A stretch of 13,587 bases of DNA from positions 1 to 13,587 of the forward strand of contig NZ_JFZT01000033.1 of NCBI RefSeq assembly GCF_000632495.1, read 5' to 3'. Below the pieces are notes generated by a model, which was not told where the DNA came from, did no database searches, and saw only the letters and a list, made by a program, of their open reading frames with translations. The translations under genes and the position numbers were made by a program. Of this stretch, positions 12,510-13,587 are shown piece by piece. Position 1 is the stretch's first letter; the number at the start of each line of letters is the position of its first letter. Source of the stretch: Candidatus Acidianus copahuensis. GTDB lineage: Archaea; Thermoproteota; Thermoprotei_A; Sulfolobales; Sulfolobaceae.

Positions 12510-13587
12510 ATGGCAAATGAAAACAAACGTAAAAGATGCGCAATAATACCCATAAACAGATCAGATCTTTCCTTTGAAAGCTCTGTTTCCGTCATAATGA
12601 GGACATTAGAAGCATATAATCCAGATAGCTTTGTGATTATATATGCAAAATTTAATGAACCTATGTTAGCAAAAAAGTTAGATCCTTTTTTAAAAATACT
12701 AGAAAATGATGGAAAGGTTGTAGAAAAAATCTCGATAAACAAAGTTGTGAAAGAAGATCCTATAGAAGATCTTAGAGACTTTCTAAAAGAGAAAGTAGAT
12801 TGTGAAGAATTAGTTCTAATTCCTACTTCTGGAGCAAACATAATTGCTGTAAGCATGGGTTTATTTTTTTCTCAAGAAAAATTATCCAATGTAAACATTT
12901 GTTTAGCTAATTATGTCTTTGGATTTGGTCCATGGTATAGACTTTACTATCCATTTGTCCCTAGAAATGTGGAGAAATTAATTGAAGTTTGTAAAGACAA
13001 TAGAAGAACAGCTCAAAATGGAAAATTTCCACTTAGAGATAAAATCTTACATTTCCTAGATGAGGAAAGAAATAGTTTTTTAAAAGAAATAATGAGAATA
13101 AGTCTCGAATTAAACTCTATTTCAAATAGCATTGACTCCTCTATAGAACTAAGATTTACTAATCTCAAGTTAAATGGTGAAGATTTGAAGTCTATATCAT
13201 ATCTTAAGGAAAAGATAAATAAAGAAATAATCGGAAGTTCTGAAAAAGGCTCAAAGCCAAACATATTTCGTCAAAATCAAGATAAAATTAATAATATATT
13301 AAACTTACTTGGATATAATAAGCTCCTAGTTATTAAGGAAAATGACGAAAAAATTGGCTTAGAAGATTTTGTGGAAGGAAAAGAAAAAGTGGTCATCGAT
13401 ACTAACCTTATCTTTTATGGTATACACTCCTATGAAATTAAGGGTCTCTCTATACCTCTCTGCGTAAATTATGAGATTGAAAGCTACAAATATAAGGGGA
13501 AAAGTGGATATGACAAGAATTTTTCAGATCTTCTGTTTGACGTTTTTAGAATCGCTTTAAGGAAGGCTAATGTTTTACCTACAGAAC
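12510..13587 (+). CDS. CARF-like domain fused to a PIN nuclease domain, 3' end outside the window
   Basis: At least 359 residues are visible and no stop is reached. Residues 10-160 read as a Rossmann-like CARF domain: strand CAIIPINRS at the N-terminus, strand FVIIYAKF, then LVLIPTSGANIIAVSMG (about 101-117). The P105-TSGAN stretch matches the TGGTK-like loop that holds cyclic oligoadenylate in Csm6 and Csx1 proteins. Residues 165-290 are charged and helical. From about 292 the sequence VVIDTNLIFYGIH has D297 and N299 as in the first PIN strand, and the second acidic position is E322 or E324 (NYEIE). The later acidic residues would lie past the window. CARF proteins joined to nucleases are known type III CRISPR accessories, activated by cyclic oligoadenylates. 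No cas gene or repeat array is in this window. Both domain calls are by eye. Confidence 0.65.
   Translation, partial: MANENKRKRCAIIPINRSDLSFESSVSVIMRTLEAYNPDSFVIIYAKFNEPMLAKKLDPFLKILENDGKVVEKISINKVVKEDPIEDLRDFLKEKVDCEELVLIPTSGANIIAVSMGLFFSQEKLSNVNICLANYVFGFGPWYRLYYPFVPRNVEKLIEVCKDNRRTAQNGKFPLRDKILHFLDEERNSFLKEIMRISLELNSISNSIDSSIELRFTNLKLNGEDLKSISYLKEKINKEIIGSSEKGSKPNIFRQNQDKINNILNLLGYNKLLVIKENDEKIGLEDFVEGKEKVVIDTNLIFYGIHSYEIKGLSIPLCVNYEIESYKYKGKSGYDKNFSDLLFDVFRIALRKANVLPTE

Noticed and set aside
12497..12856. Minus-strand ORF opposite the CARF/PIN-like gene
   Set aside because: Shadow frame of a long, motif-bearing plus-strand ORF.
1..13587. CRISPR repeat array
   Set aside because: No regularly spaced 24-37 bp repeats are visible on reading through, despite the CARF-like gene at the right end.

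Overview
The window looks like chromosomal DNA of a thermoacidophilic crenarchaeon of the order Sulfolobales (Saccharolobus, Sulfolobus or Acidianus type). The reasons are AT-rich DNA, leaderless genes with a TATA box about 25 bp upstream of the ATG, GGTGA-type ribosome binding sites inside operons, an alcohol dehydrogenase that I recognise as almost the Saccharolobus solfataricus enzyme, and an archaeal-type merR/merH/merA mercury locus. Nothing here was checked against a database; family calls come from reading motifs.

Left part (1-2021): a minus-strand pair encodes a SufR-like winged-helix regulator with three conserved cysteines, followed by a GNAT acetyltransferase. Divergent from them is a small 47-codon gene whose TATA box sits at the exact centre of a 9-bp inverted repeat.

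Transport island (2028-6418): an MFS transporter and an ABC ATPase on the minus strand face a tight plus-strand operon of three membrane proteins and a small winged-helix regulator. The 106-bp divergent gap holds a perfect 9-bp inverted repeat midway between the two TATA boxes. This suggests a self-regulated export system.

Decay or accessory zone (6419-9645): a stretch with no clear gene but a hairpin plus T-run; a proline/glycine-rich protein gene split by a frameshift in a (TA)6 run; a zinc alcohol dehydrogenase split by one missing base; and a 720-bp stretch whose clearest feature is a GC-rich hairpin. Two frameshifts within 1.2 kb point to gene decay, or possibly to sequence errors.

Right part (9646-13587): a coiled-coil protein ending in a TFIIS-like zinc ribbon that lacks the catalytic acidic pair; then the mercury locus (ArsR-type regulator with CmtR-like cysteines, divergent TRASH-domain MerH and mercuric reductase MerA); then a gene cut by the window end that reads as a CARF-like nucleotide-sensing domain joined to a PIN nuclease domain, a candidate CRISPR type III ancillary effector.
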